A DNA stretch of 64,000 nt. Origin: Aegilops tauschii subsp. strangulata. Taxonomy: Eukaryota; Streptophyta; Magnoliopsida; Poales; Poaceae. The number at the start of each line of letters is the position of its first letter. The first letter of the stretch is position 1. Shown here in pieces: positions 22,115 through 33,384 of this stretch. The DNA lies in contig NC_053041.3 of assembly GCF_002575655.3 (NCBI RefSeq), positions 369,069,054-369,133,053 on the forward strand, in the 5' to 3' direction. A program made the position numbers and the translations under genes. Under the pieces are notes generated by a model. It saw only the letters and a list, made by a program, of their open reading frames with translations, did not search any database and was not told where the DNA came from.

Positions 22115-25100
22115 ATGGCGCCGGACCGAACGGAGAAAGGGAAGAAGCCCCTGTCCTCGGCCAGCCCACCTCCGGCCGTCGAGCCTGCCGTCTGCCGATC
22201 GCGGGTGCTCAACCAGGAGGCCATGGATAAGGTCCGTCCGGCGCTCGCTACCAGCTTCAATGAATGGGGAAGGACGGTGGCCTGGCCTGCGTCCCGAGCG
22301 ACCATCGATAGGACGGCCACCGAGGTCCAGTTCTTCGTTGACGCCCTGTGGGCTAGCCTGGTTCCTCCCTTCTCCGCCTTCTTCGATGCCGTGCTTTCCC
22401 ATTACCAGATCCATATGCTGCACCTTGATCCCCAATCTGTCGCCCTTCTCGCCGTCTTCGCCTTTGTCTGTGAGGCCATGGTGGGCATTGCTCCTTCTGT
22501 GGCCCTCTTGCGTCATTTCTTCTCATTGCACCTGGCCAACCCCTGGCAGTGCTCGGGGTGCCTGAGCTTCCAAGCCGTGGCGGCGACAGCCGGCTCGGGG
22601 ATGGACTTTGATCTCCCGCCGTCTACGGGCGAGTTTTGGATGCGGTGGGTGTATGTTGATGTCGGAGTACTCAGCCCCCTGCTCTCGCCTCCGTCGTCAC
22701 CTGCCGTCCCCAGCTCCGGCTGGGGTCACGAGGAGCTCCTAAGCTCCCGTCTCTCCTTCGTCTGGCTTCGGCTGAGGAGGTTGAAGGATCTTGGTGTGAC
22801 CGCGCCCCAGGTGATGAAGGAGTTCCTCCGACGCTGCATTGCCCCACTCCAGCGCCATTCCCAGCCGATGTGGGCTTTGACTGGTGGCCAAGATCGCATG
22901 AGGCTTCAGGGGTCGGGGCTTCCGGCCGAGGCACGAAGAACGGTGCTTGAAGTCTTGGCCGGTGACCCCTCGCCACGTGATTTGCCGCAGGAGGGTTGTT
23001 GCTTGTACAGCTGCTCGAACAGGGTGGAGTTCGCGGGGCAGATGCCCTCCTTCGATGAATGGGGGCTGCGTCCAGTCGGCCTTGTGGGGCCTCGTGAGAA
23101 CCCCGTCGTCGTGGTTCCTCTCCTTGTCACCGGCGCCGAGCTTGCCCCAAGAGTGGACGCAGGGGGGCAAGCACCGCTGGGGGCCGAAGGCTCGGGTGCC
23201 GGGGTGTCGATGCCGCATGAGGCTCCCGAGGCGTCATCCTCAGGAACCCGTGACTCAGCTGCTCCTGGGGCAGCAGCTGAGGGAGCGGCGCAGTCCGTTG
23301 CACCTGAGGCCGAAGCTCCTGAGGCCTCAGTAGGCCGTCGTGAGGCGGAGCCGATAGCTCTCCCCAGCTTGCCGCTCCTGAGGTTGCCTCCTTGGGTGCT
23401 TCACCAGTCATGCACCGTGCTGGCCGCCACGTACAGCACCTAGGCCGGTTCCGCGTGGACTTTGCGGCGCTCCGTGAGAGGAAGGAGTCTCCAAGCTGCA
23501 GTAGTGGCACCGCCCTGCCGTTGAAACATAGGAAGTACATCGCCATAGACGAGTAAGTACCTTATCTATGTGATTCCTCGAGTACTACTTCCCTTCCTGA
23601 CAGCGGCTCCTCAGGACCCCTTCTACCAAGGACGTGGAGTCTCCCGAGAAGCAACCTCCTCTCGCCTCGTCTCCCCCGCTGGCCTTGAGCGCCCCAAGCC
23701 CGCATGCCACCCCTGGTGCAGGGTTAGCTGGAGAAGCAAGCCTGCCTGCAAGGCGCCTCGAGCCCGTGCCCTTGCCGTCTCTCCTCTGCGGCCTCGCTTG
23801 GGGTGCGGCCAGCGTGCCGAGGGCTCCTCCTGTGATCATGGACGGTGGCTGGTTGGCTTCGATCCTGGGCCCCTCTTCAAGCGGCGAGCCTACGCCAATC
23901 CAGGCCTCTCGCAGGGCCTGGTCAGCGGCCGGGGAGCGTCAGCCCCCAGCCCCCTGCTAAGAGGGAGTGAGCCGCTTCAGATCCCGTCGACGGCCCTCGT
24001 GACGGAGGACGACACTAGCAGCGCGCTCAAGCACACGCACGAATGAAGCGCCGTCCGCCATGAGCTCTTCCAGGAGGCGATGGGTGCGATGAGCCGGCTC
24101 GGTGGAGAACTCACGGACGTAGACGCGTGCCTCGAAGCCGAGGGTCTTCGGCTGACGAAGGAGTGGCATAAGCTGAAGGTGGCCATCAACCTCGGGCGCC
24201 ACCAGCGTGAGCTCGACAATGCGAAGGCCGAGGCGTCTCTTGCGACCTCGCGTGAGGCCTGCTTCTGAGCCTTGGAAGAAGCCCGGGAAGACGACCGCCG
24301 CCGCGAGATTGTGGAGAAACGCGCGTGGGAGCTCCAGGACTGGAGCGGCTCCTTGGAGCAGCACGTGGAGGCACGCCAAGCCGCCCTTGCATCGATGAGG
24401 GGGACGCCTGCTGAGGAGGAAGACATCCTGAAGCGCGAGGAGGCGCTGGCGATGGAGGCTATGGAGCGCAGCCTCGAGCTTGAACGGTTGGAGACGAGGG
24501 AGCGCCAAGTCGCCCTAGTGGAGGATGCCGTCAGCGCGAGCGAGGCCCGGGCCCAGGAGGATGTCGACCGCCGCGTTGCTGAGGCTCGCGCAGATCTTGT
24601 GGACAGGTACAACCTGGAGCTGCAGCTCGTAGCGGCCGAGGCTGCGGGCAGGACTGCCACCCTCAAGTCTAGGCTCACTGAGCGGAACAGCGTGAGGAGG
24701 CCACCGTAGCTGCCCTGGTCTCGGCGCAGGCTGAGCTGCTTCCTCTTCAGCAGCGGGTCGCCAACGCCGAGTCCATCGTGCAGCATAACACGGAGGAAGT
24801 GCTTCAACGGCGTACGCTGGAGCGCGTGCACGCCCCCATGCTCGAGGGCCTTAGGAACAGGGCCAATGCAGCGCTGGGCCACATCTGTGATGGGAACGCC
24901 CCTCATCCGCATGCGAACGACTACGCTAGCCACCTCCGCTTCTTCACCGACGTGGTGACGCGCCTGGAGAACCGTTCCGAGAGAGCTCGCCAACTTGTTG
25001 AAGAGAGGAGCCGTGGCCTGCTTGGGCGCGCGTTCTCCCGCGTCTTCAACCATCTCCAAAACACTTACCCCAACTTCGATTTTGATGCCGCCATTGCCCC

Positions 25101-25341
25101 AATACCCGAGGCCATCCGAGGTGACCTGGTGCGATGGGTGGAAGACAATGTGGACGCGCTGGTCAGGGCCTTTACTTTCGATGACGATGCGGTGGTGGTT
25201 GCGTCGGACGAAGGCGACGTGGTCAACGACGACGAGGGCGGCGCAGGTGATGGTGATGGGAACGCCAGCGACGGCGACACCGACGCTAGTGACGCGTCTG
25301 AAGGCGACCCAGGGGATGCCGTGAGCGACATGTCCGATTGA
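22115..25341 (+). pseudogene. Element 4 antisense-cargo gene: Transposase_28-like domain plus coiled coil
   Basis: Start ATG at 22115 in a good context (gccATGGcg). Exon 1 encodes a helical domain matching the Transposase_28 type (HYQIHMLHLDPQSVALLAVFAF, then VALLRHFFSLH) and a Pro/Ala/Glu-rich tail. The frame slips near 23400, just before RHVQHLGRFRVDF. A 62-bp intron follows: GTAAGTACC at 23553 to CTCAG at 23614. Exon 2 leads to a long Ala/Glu/Arg coiled coil (about 24070-24700) with stops at 24266-24268 and after 24700. It ends in a conserved C-terminal domain (LGHICDGNAPHPHANDYASHLRF) with an acidic tail of Asp, Gly and Ser, stop at 25341. No enzymatic motif is seen. Confidence 0.78.
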
Positions 25342-26825
25342 ACCCGTGCTTCCTTGTTGTTTATCCTGCATGCTAAAACTCGGGCACGGCCCTGGAGGTT
25401 GTAAGAGCATTTTGGGAGGGGAAGCCCCTCATGTAAACAGATTGTTGTCTCTATTTCTTAGGCCAAGCTGAATATATGTCTTCACAAACCCGTGAACCCT
25501 ACTGCGAGTTTGTTGTTTGTAATTTACCTTAGCCGGAACAGGCCCCGAGCTGGCCCGTGAGGTCGCGAGTTCCTGAGGAGCCTGTCAGGAGCTTGCCGGT
25601 CCGCCCGAGGGGGCCTCGTGACAAGCAAGCGCCAGTCATGGCAGGGCATGCGTGCAGCGCTCGCGTGCTAAGCCCAGCCCCCGCTCGCGAGGGGCTTCCG
25701 AGGGGGAGGCAGTAGGCGCAAACTCTGAATTAAGGCAGGAACCAAATTGCAAGAAATCGCACGAACGAGAAAAGGCACCCCCCGCGCACATCAATGAAAA
25801 TTCAACTTCAACTTAAATCCAAAGCCAGAAAACAGGGCTACAGAAAAGAGGTTAAAAGCAAATGGCCACGTCCGGCGCCTAGTCTAGTCTTCTTGTCTTC
25901 TCACCAGCGCGGTGCTAAGTGCTGCCACTAGGACGTGGGAGGGAGCCCCCGAGGCCCGAGGGCGGAACTACTGAGGCTCCGGGGCGTGTACAGCCCCACT
26001 CATTATTATGTGAGAGTGTCACGAGCGGAGACCTTCACAGGTGCGGGCCTTACATCATATCACCAGACGAGGGCCCCGCCTTGCACCGCCCTCGACCACC
26101 ATTGGGGGCGTCCGGAAACCAAGACGTCACCAAGGGGCAAAGGGGACGCCAGCGGCGCCCTCGGCGATCACGGGTCCTCTGCCGGGGGGGAGGCTCCCCA
26201 GCGCCTCCCCAGCAGAGGGCCTACCTCCGGGGGACGCCTTGCTCCGTGTGGCACGGGGAGGGGCCTTGCTCTCGGCCCCTCTCCTGCAGCCCCCAGTGCG
26301 CTCCTCCTGGCGGAAGAGAGGCTCCTGAGCTGGGGCCGCCATCCGCCGCTGTGACCTGATCGTCCTGCGACCCATGGTTAGCGTAAGCTTTCTCCTGAGA
26401 GACTAGTGGTACCCTGTAGTTGTTGTCGCCGACGCGATTGGTGAGGCTCCCGGGAGGCTCCTGGAAGGTCTCAGCTTCTAGCGCCTCCTCCTCCCAGCCT
26501 GGCTCGAGGAACGAGTTGGGGTCGTCTTCCAGCGTGTACTCCTAGCCCACCATGCGGGGCAGGTAGGCCTCCGTGGCCGTCGCCTCGAAGACCTCGCCGT
26601 AGTGCCCCACGCTCCATGTTGCCCGCCCAGCGCGCCGCCCTGGGGATGGTAGGGTGGCATCCCGTCGGGGCCGTAGGTGGCAACGCTTGTACCCACGCTT
26701 ACTGGGGGTGGCGCGGGTGTGATTGGGCGTCCGGTGCCGTTGGTCACGCCGGTGTCGATGAAGCCCGAGGGTGCGACCGGGGGCGCGCGGGCGCGGCAAG
26801 GCCCGCCATGCGACCCGGCCGTGGC
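25342..26825. other. Element 4 middle region, no recognisable gene
   Basis: GC-rich sequence between the cargo gene and the gag leader. Short open frames occur on both strands but show no domain and no conservation of frame with the matching region of Element 10 (46624-47700). Confidence 0.55.
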
Positions 26826-27281
26826 CTAAGGTGTAAGCAGGGAGCAGAAGTGCGGTGCTCCCGAGGACGTGGCGTCCAGGAGCTCGGCGACGTGCTCCAG
26901 CAACGCATCCCAGCCGCTCTCCATCAACCGGCAGCGCAACAACTCCCGCGCCACCGTGAGCGCGACCCTCATGTTTGCTTGTTCCCGCCTGGTGTGCGGC
27001 GCTGTGGCCGCAGCGTGGCTTGAGGCCCTTGCGGCTGCCCGTGCTTGTCGTGGACTAAGGGCGGGTGGCGCGTGACCGCGCCGCCCGCACCCTGCAGCGT
27101 TTGGCGGTGCGCGCGCTGCCAGGGGCGCAGGGTTGAGGTCTTCTTGGGCGGACAGTGCCGCCCGGGCTGGCCAAGCTGCCCAGCAGTCGGCGTTGGTCCT
27201 CGGGTCGCTGGACATCGGAGCCGCGGAGTGTCGGTGGATCAACCGGCGGGAGGAAAGCTCCGGCGCACCCCTACCTGGCAC
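26826..27281 (-). pseudogene. Element 4 gag-like leader, remnant
   Basis: A 151-residue minus-strand frame starts just inside the PBS. It is rich in Ala, Arg and Pro with short motifs (NADCWAAWPARAAL, MRVALTVARELLRC). The same motifs recur at the same place in Element 10. The position after the PBS suggests an N-terminal gag segment. I recognise no domain and see no continuation into a gag core. Confidence 0.45.
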
Positions 27282-27287
27282 GCCAAA
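27264..27287 (-). promoter_or_regulatory. Element 4 primer-binding site
   Basis: On the minus strand the bases following the right LTR read TTTGGCGTGCCAGGTAGGGG. The same sequence, one base different, is the PBS of Elements 9 and 10. It fixes the direction of Element 4. Confidence 0.75.
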
Positions 27288-28195
27288 TGTCGGATTTCGG
27301 GGTCCGGCAAAACCCTTGAGGTTCGAACACTGGGGTGCGCGCGAAGATCTCCCCCTACCTAATCACGTCCTCACCCTCACCGCGATCTCAAAGCCTAGCT
27401 CGATGAACTCACAACACAGGGGACACAAGATTTATACTGGTTCGGGCCACCGTTGTGATGGAATACCCTACTCCAGTGTGGTGGTGGTGGATTGCCTCTT
27501 GGGCTGATGATGAACATTACAAGGGAAGAACAGCCTCCTGAGGAGAGATGTTCTTGTGCTTGGTGGGTGTGTGGATGGACTGGATCCTATCCAAGATGAC
27601 TTGGTCCAAGATGAGTTGCCTCCTATGGTGGTGGCTAGTCCTATTTATAGAGGCCTTGGTCCTCTCCCCCAAATATTGAGCGGGAAGGGATTCCACAACG
27701 GCCAGTTTGAAGGGAGACAACTAGTACAAGCTATCCTGACAAAAGTAGTCTTCGCCTGCCAAAGGCTCTGGTGGTGATGCCATCTTGGGCTCCACGGTGA
27801 CCTCCGTCCTGCCGTCCTGCTGGTCTTGGTCTCGTTGCACCGATATGGTAACCTTTGCCTGATGCCTCGGGACTCCTCGCCTGCGCTTGCCCCTTTAGCA
27901 CCAAAGAGGAAACGAGGACACTGTGCGCACTGGCGCCTGCCTGGCCTTGGTCGTCATGGCTCACGTCATTGGAACCTCATGAGGTTCGCCTTGCCTTGAT
28001 CTCTCCGCCCCTCGCGAGCCAGCCTGGTGAGGCTGCTCCCGAGGAGGTCTTGTGTCGTCCGCCTCGCGAGGCTTGGCCCCTCGCGAGGGTCTTGAGTGTT
28101 GGCTGATGAAGATGGGTCTACTGGGCCGCTGATGGGGCCACGCCATGGGCCGCAGGCAGGCAAGTCTGGGGAACCACGTTCCCAGGACGCCGACA
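27288..28195 (-). repeat. Element 4 5' LTR (right copy)
   Basis: 908 bp. The minus-strand TATA box CTATAAATA is at about 27642-27650. Followed by TSD CACAC (28196-28200). Confidence 0.93.
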
Positions 28196-28858
28196 CACAC
28201 AGCATCATCACCGATAACGGCTCCAACTTCACAGCCGATGAGGTGAAAAATTTGTGCACCAATCAGGGCATTACGCCTCCGTCTATCACCTGCAAACAAA
28301 TGGTCAAGGTTAACGGGCCAATGGTCTTATTATGAGCGGCAACAAACCTAGGCTGGTGCGGTCTTTGAAGGAATCAGACAAGCATTGGGTTGAGGAGCTC
28401 GACTCCGTACTCTGGGGCTGCGTACCACACCCAATCGCACTACCGGATACACACCTTTCTTCACGGTGTACGGCGCAGAGGCTGTGCTACCCTACGACAT
28501 TATTCATTACTCACCTCGAGTGCATATGTACAAAGAGAGAGAGGCCGAGCTCGATCGGCAGGACAGCCTAGACGCCCTGGAGGAGGAGCGCGACGTTGCA
28601 AAAGCCCATTCCACATTTTATCAACAACAGGCCCGTAGATATCAAAGCAGAGAAGTACGGGCCAAGACTTATAACGTTGGCGAACTCGTTCTACGCTTGT
28701 CGGAGAAGAAAAAGGACAAACTCAAGCCCAAATGGGAGGGTCCCTTCATCATTGATGAAGTTCTCACTAGAGGAGCGTACCGCCTGCGTGATGCGTCAGA
28801 CAATCGCCTAGAGCCGAACCCTTGGAATGCGGCCAGACTCCGAAGATTCTATGCCTAG
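28196..28858 (+). pseudogene. Element 2 integrase, C-terminal part
   Basis: It resumes with SIITDNGSNF (second catalytic Asp). The third catalytic residue, Glu in the family motif GQVERANG, is a stop: GQG-TAA-RANG with TAA at 28311-28313. A further stop and frame changes follow near 28335-28470. The last frame (28466-28858) reads the C-terminal part (MYGAEAVLPYDI, KLKPKWEGPFII), ending RLRRFYA. Integrase would insert element cDNA into the chromosome. This copy lacks a usable active site. Confidence 0.88.
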
Positions 28859-29664
28859 TGCCGAATTGTTTGTTCGTCTCCTTCTCCCTATTGTTCCCAT
28901 TGCTTTTTCCTCTCTTTTCGCTTTTTCTTTTATTTATTTATTTAGCCCTAAAGCTTTTCGTGCGGCTCAACCGTGCACCTGTGACATACACATACTCAAA
29001 TATGTACGTCCATTATACCTGGGGGCTTCTTTGACAGAAGCTTGTTAATGTTATTTTTCGAGCATCAAGATAATCACATATGCGTGTTTTCCCCATATGT
29101 ACCTTTCTTCACCATTACATGCATCGATATGACTTAAGTTTTGGCCAAGCTAGGTTGCCTGGCTCCTGTGCTTATGCCCTATGTTCCTGTTAGTTCGGCT
29201 AGGGCATAAAGGGAGCACCTCTGCGATTGTTACTGCCGGGTCATCCGGATGTGTACCTCAGACTGGGTGAAGCCGAAAGCTAGCGTTCTTAAGGGAATAT
29301 TCGGTCAGTGGACTAAAGACATTTTTGCATTCACCCCATTGTGAACCCCCAGATGTTACTTATACTGCGATTGTTCCAATCACAGTTCGGACATGCATTT
29401 TTACGCATGCACACCCAGGGAAAGGAACCCTTAATTCTCTCTGGAAGATGTTTCTTACAATCATAATGTAATATAACATAACTAGCCGGATACAACTTGT
29501 CTGTTCAAGCAACTATGACCCCTACGCCTGGTTTCCACGCATACCCCGGTCTATTTTACCGCTCAGGTATTCAGAAACACTCTGATCCTTCGGGTCCAGA
29601 GGTCGAAGCAAAAAGGTCTGCCATGACAATCGTTTTACAATTCGGCTAGAAGGAAAGTACATAG
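28859..29664 (+). other. Element 2 non-coding spacer
   Basis: About 800 bp between the integrase stop and the end of the antisense gene. It has T-rich stretches and no ORF of note. Confidence 0.65.
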
Positions 29665-32150
29665 TCACTTGGACTCAAAAATGTCCTCCTCTATACCGTC
29701 CAGCAGGCTGTCTAACTTACAATCCTGCTGGGAATACTTGGCGGCTACTTTTACTTGGTCATATACCAAATTAACGGGAACTTCTTTCCCATCTGACCCT
29801 AGAGGTCTGACCCGAGCCATATGATTCGGATCAAGCTTGGTGTACCGTGTTTTCACCATGGCCCAGGCTTCTCGTGCACCTTCCTAGTAGGACGATATCT
29901 TCCACAATCGAAAGCGCTGCCGCGCTCCCTTGAATAGCTCTATGAGCTCCTCCATCTTTCCTGGAGGAGAGGCAGACGGCCACAAGGCCTTGGCAACGCT
30001 TCGCATCGCCTGCCGAGCCTGCTCGTGCATGTACGACAGCTCTTGTAGCAGATCGCCTGAGAATCCGGACATCTCCTCTTCGGGACGACCGGTCAGCATA
30101 CCTGCAGACATAACTCTGTCAGCCCCTTTTATCTCCGAATTATTCGAAGGTAAGTTCGACCACATACGGAATATGCCGCCTCGCAGCCTCTTATTTTCCT
30201 TCACGAAATTAGCCAGCTGGGCCCGTACATCTTTCAGTTCTTCGCCCAGCTGGGTCTGGGCATTCTGCAGCTTGTTTTTCTCATCTCTGACTCGGGTCAG
30301 AACACGCTCGCCTGCGGCGTGTAGTCTTTTCGCCTCTTTCTCGCCCGCTTGACCGACTTTCAATTTCTCCTCCAGTTGATCTGACGATCATGTTAGGAGA
30401 TAAGCAACAGTATTAGCACAGCTGGTATATAATTATTGTTTCTCGATGGAGGGAAATATTACCAGAGGACGCCTTCTTGGACTTTTCCAGTTCGGCGATA
30501 ACAGCAGTTAGCTGTGTCCGACACTTTTCTAGCTCTTGGGCCAGTAGGTCGTTCTTCTCCGTAATAACCTGGTTATACAATGATCCTTAAATCATTTGTA
30601 CCAACTGCTTCAAGTCTCGGGGGCTACTGGCATATGGTTATCATATTCGTACAAAGTAAACTTACTTGCACATCTTTTAAATGTTGATTCGTGGCTTTGT
30701 TAAGCCCGTCTCGAGCAGCTCGGATGTATGCATCAGCCAAGCTAAAGGTATTAAACGCCTCTTCTGAGAAGAGGGGGTCTCGTAAAACGGCCCTTTGGCG
30801 CCGATGATTCATGGCGCTCTCCACTTCCGAGTTGGTGATGGATACATCATCTGAATCCTCGGTTGGAGGACAATCCGGTGTCACCCCCGTATCAGCCCCC
30901 GTCTTTACAGCAGGATCTGGACCCGGCTGTGGGGAGTATGACCGGCCGGAACCCCAGACATATTCCGGCACACTCTTTTCTTGATACAGGATAAACATAA
31001 AAGTCACAATTGGATGCGACTGCTGAAGGACATATTTGCAAATCCATACCTCTTCGATGAAGGCTCGACCGTATCTTCGTTTGCCTTCCTCTTCGAAGGC
31101 TTGCTCGGCGTGTGGGCCGGTCTCTTTGGAGATGCCCTTGGGGCAGCGTGGCGCGCCTTATGCCTCCCCTTTTGAGCACAGAATGGTGCGGTGGGTGAGG
31201 CAGAATGAGAGAACTCTTTCAGATGAGATGTCTCCTGATTACTTACGTGTGAAGCAGGGAGAAGACCGGGATAATCGGCGGTGATGGCCACTTCCGTGCC
31301 GTCATAGCTCGCCCGGAAATCTTTCGCCGGTGCTGTTATAAATGGACGAATTAATATTCATTTAAAGTAGCTCAGGGAGTGGAGTGCGTAGAGCAAAGGA
31401 GTTGGGACTTACCTAGCTAGGAGGACTGTACATGGAAAATCCATCTCTGCGCTTGATACGCAGAAATTCCTCTTCCTCCCCTTTGAACAGTTCGGCCAAT
31501 ATTTTGGCCAGAGCGGCGGGGGTGTCCGGACCCTTCCTGCCGCAGCGGGAGGCGTCATCCTCCCCATTGTAGTGCCACATGGGAAGCCCTCTGTATTGGA
31601 GTGGCTGAACCCCCCGTACTATGGAGGTTGCCATTACTTCGACTATTGATAAGCCGGACTGAGCGAGCGTCCTTATCTTGCTCATGAGTTGACGAACTTC
31701 CGCACTATCTTCCTCCTCGAGGCTCCGAGGGCGCCAGCTGTGGCGTTTCTTCAAAGGAACGCTTGTGAACTCGGGAAGACCCCTCCGAACTAGGTCTGGA
31801 AGTGCGACGTCCTCAATACAGAACCATTCGGAAGGCCACTCTTCGGATGCCTTCTTTGGTGTGCCGGATAGGTATCCGGTCTCGGCGATGCGCCATATTT
31901 CGGCTCCGCCCACTTCAAATATTGATCCCTCGTGGTTGCGCGGGATGAGACAGAATAACTTTCTCCACAATTCAAAGTGGGCCTCACAACCCAGGAATAG
32001 CTCGCAAAGGGCGACGTAACCGGCGATATGCAGGATGGAGGCCAGAGTGAAGTTGTGCAGTTGGAGGCCATAGTACTCAAGAAGCCCTCGGAGGAATGAA
32101 TGAATTGGAAATCCGACACCTCTTAGCAGATAAGGGACGAAGCACACTCG
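29665..32150 (-). pseudogene. Element 2 antisense gene: Transposase_28-like domain, coiled coil, conserved C-terminus
   Basis: A homologue of the Element 3 antisense gene. The N-terminal domain (about 32147-31420; LLRGVGFPIHSFLRGLLEYYG) aligns with the Element 3 domain. Charged middle exons follow (about 31290-30630), with a basic SPKRPAHTPSKPSKRK patch and a DSDDVSIT stretch. Then come a coiled coil (about 30360-30200) and a C-terminal domain (LWPSASPPGKMEEL ... EGAREAWAMVKTRY). A TAG at 29884-29886 interrupts the last domain (SSY*EGARE). In this position Element 3 has an open codon, so the stop is recent. A TATA box lies upstream at 32343-32352. Splice junctions are likely, but I have not fixed all of them. 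Confidence 0.75.
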
Positions 32151-32342
32151 TTCCCCCCGGATGGATTGGGGAAATTTTCAGCCTGAGCCTGGCCATTGAA
32201 GGAGGTCAATCCTGCTCAAACAGGGACCAAATCCGCAGGGACGGGAGGAGGAGCTGGGAGTGGTAGCCACGTTGGAGTGGTCTTTCCTAGCAATCTCTGA
32301 GGATTTTTCCGCGTGGTGCCGAATGGATCTGAGATCCAATCT

Positions 32343-32352
32343 CTTTAAATAG
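32343..32352 (-). promoter_or_regulatory. Candidate TATA box of the Element 2 antisense gene
   Basis: CTATTTAAAG on the minus strand, about 190 bp upstream of the first conserved residues of the antisense protein. Confidence 0.5.
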
Positions 32353-32581
32353 ACGCTCTTCCTCACACGGCCGGGGTGTTATGTGCAAAAATACCCTGAC
32401 CTCTCACATTCGCTTGACACGTGGAAGCTGAAGTTGTTGATACACAGAAGCCGAGGAATACGACATTAAATGGAAGGCCGAATACATCACTTTGAAGTCA
32501 TCGGAGGAGGAACCCACCTTGCAATGCCGAAGACAATCTGCCTTCGAACACCTCGTCATTGAAGTCTGGTTCGGGGGCTCC

Positions 32582-33062
32582 TGAGGGAGTCCTGGACTAA
32601 GGGGTCCTCAGGCGTCCGGCCTGTTAGCCATGGGCCAGACTGATGGGCTGTGAAGATACAAAGACCAAAGACTCTACCCGTGTCCAGATGGGACTCTCCT
32701 TGGCGTGGAAGGCAAGCTTGGCGATCGAATATAAAGATTCCTTTCTCTGTAACCGACCTTATGTAACCCTAGATCCCTCCGGTGTCTATATAAACCGAAG
32801 GGCTAGGTCCGAAGATGACAATTATCATAATCATAGTCAGATAGGCTAGACTTCTAGGGTTTTAGCCATTACGATCTCGTGGTAGATCAACTCTTGTAAT
32901 ACTCATATTCATCAAGATCAATCAAGCAAGAAGTAGGGTATTACCTCCATAGAGAGGGCCCGAACTTGGGTAAACATTGTGTCCCCCGTCTCCTATTACC
33001 ATTGACATTAGACGCACAGTTCGGGACCCCCTACCCGAGATCCGCCGATTTCGACACCGATA
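32582..33062 (+). repeat. Element 2 3' LTR
   Basis: 481 bp as in the 5' LTR. The last bases are CGATA instead of CGACA. Preceded by a purine tract (TTCGGGGGCTCC) and followed by TSD CCAAT at 33063-33067. Confidence 0.94.
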
Positions 33063-33384
33063 CCAATTGCTCGGCTTGTCATCGGGGTTGTGCATGATAA
33101 ATACTTTGTGTTAAGAAGACAGAGCATGACAAGACTATATGATTTTGTAGGGATAGCTTACTTTAGCATTGATATTTTGAAAGACATGATTGTTTGTCGG
33201 GATGCCTGAGTATTGATGTCTTTATGTCAAATTATAGACTATTGCTTTGAATCACTTATGTCTTAATATTCATGCCATGATTAGACATATGATAAAGTTT
33301 ATGCTAGGTAGCATTCCACATCAAAAATTATCTTTTTTATCATTTACCTGCTCGAGGACGAGCAGGAATTAAGCTTGCGGATGC
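33063..33384 (+). other. Element 1 interior, right part, with hairpin and polypurine tract
   Basis: The last 320 bp of the Element 1 interior. A perfect 8-bp hairpin (CCTGCTCG/CGAGCAGG, loop AGGA) lies at 33347-33366, followed by the purine-rich AATTAAGCTTGCGGATGC just before the LTR. Confidence 0.8.

Larger units (their letters stand above)
20917..28195 (-). mobile_element. Element 4: minus-strand non-autonomous Gypsy element with an antisense gene as main content
   Basis: Two 908-bp LTRs (20917-21824, 27288-28195) and an exact CACAC TSD define it. The LTR ends are mirror-like (TGTCGG...CCGACA), so they do not fix the direction. The PBS TTTGGCGTGCCAGGTAGGGG lies on the minus strand against the right LTR, a purine tract (CCGGGGGCTAC) lies on the minus strand against the left LTR, and a TATA box (CTATAAATAG) is on the minus strand. 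The element therefore reads right to left. It has a gag-like leader but no protease, RT or integrase. The large gene on the plus strand is antisense to it. Element 10 is the same family. Confidence 0.92.
7709..33062 (+). mobile_element. Element 2: Ty3/Gypsy (Tat-like) retrotransposon, gag-deleted, hosting Elements 3 and 4
   Basis: Two LTRs of 481 bp each (7709-8189, 32582-33062) and an exact CCAAT TSD define it. Its own parts are 7709-9834, 18964-20916 and 28196-33062. The order is LTR, N-terminal gag, C-terminal protease, RT, RNase H, a second RNase H, integrase, then a gene on the opposite strand, then LTR. Two RNase H domains and an antisense gene are marks of the Tat lineage. I count about 23 differences between the LTRs (near 4.8%). 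The LTR start TGAGGGAGTCCTGGAC recalls the wheat Fatima family; the name is unverified. Confidence 0.93.

Noticed and set aside
20917..28195. Element 4 as a plus-strand element with its gene in the sense direction
   Set aside because: LTR ends are mirror-like, but the PBS, purine tract and TATA box are all on the minus strand.
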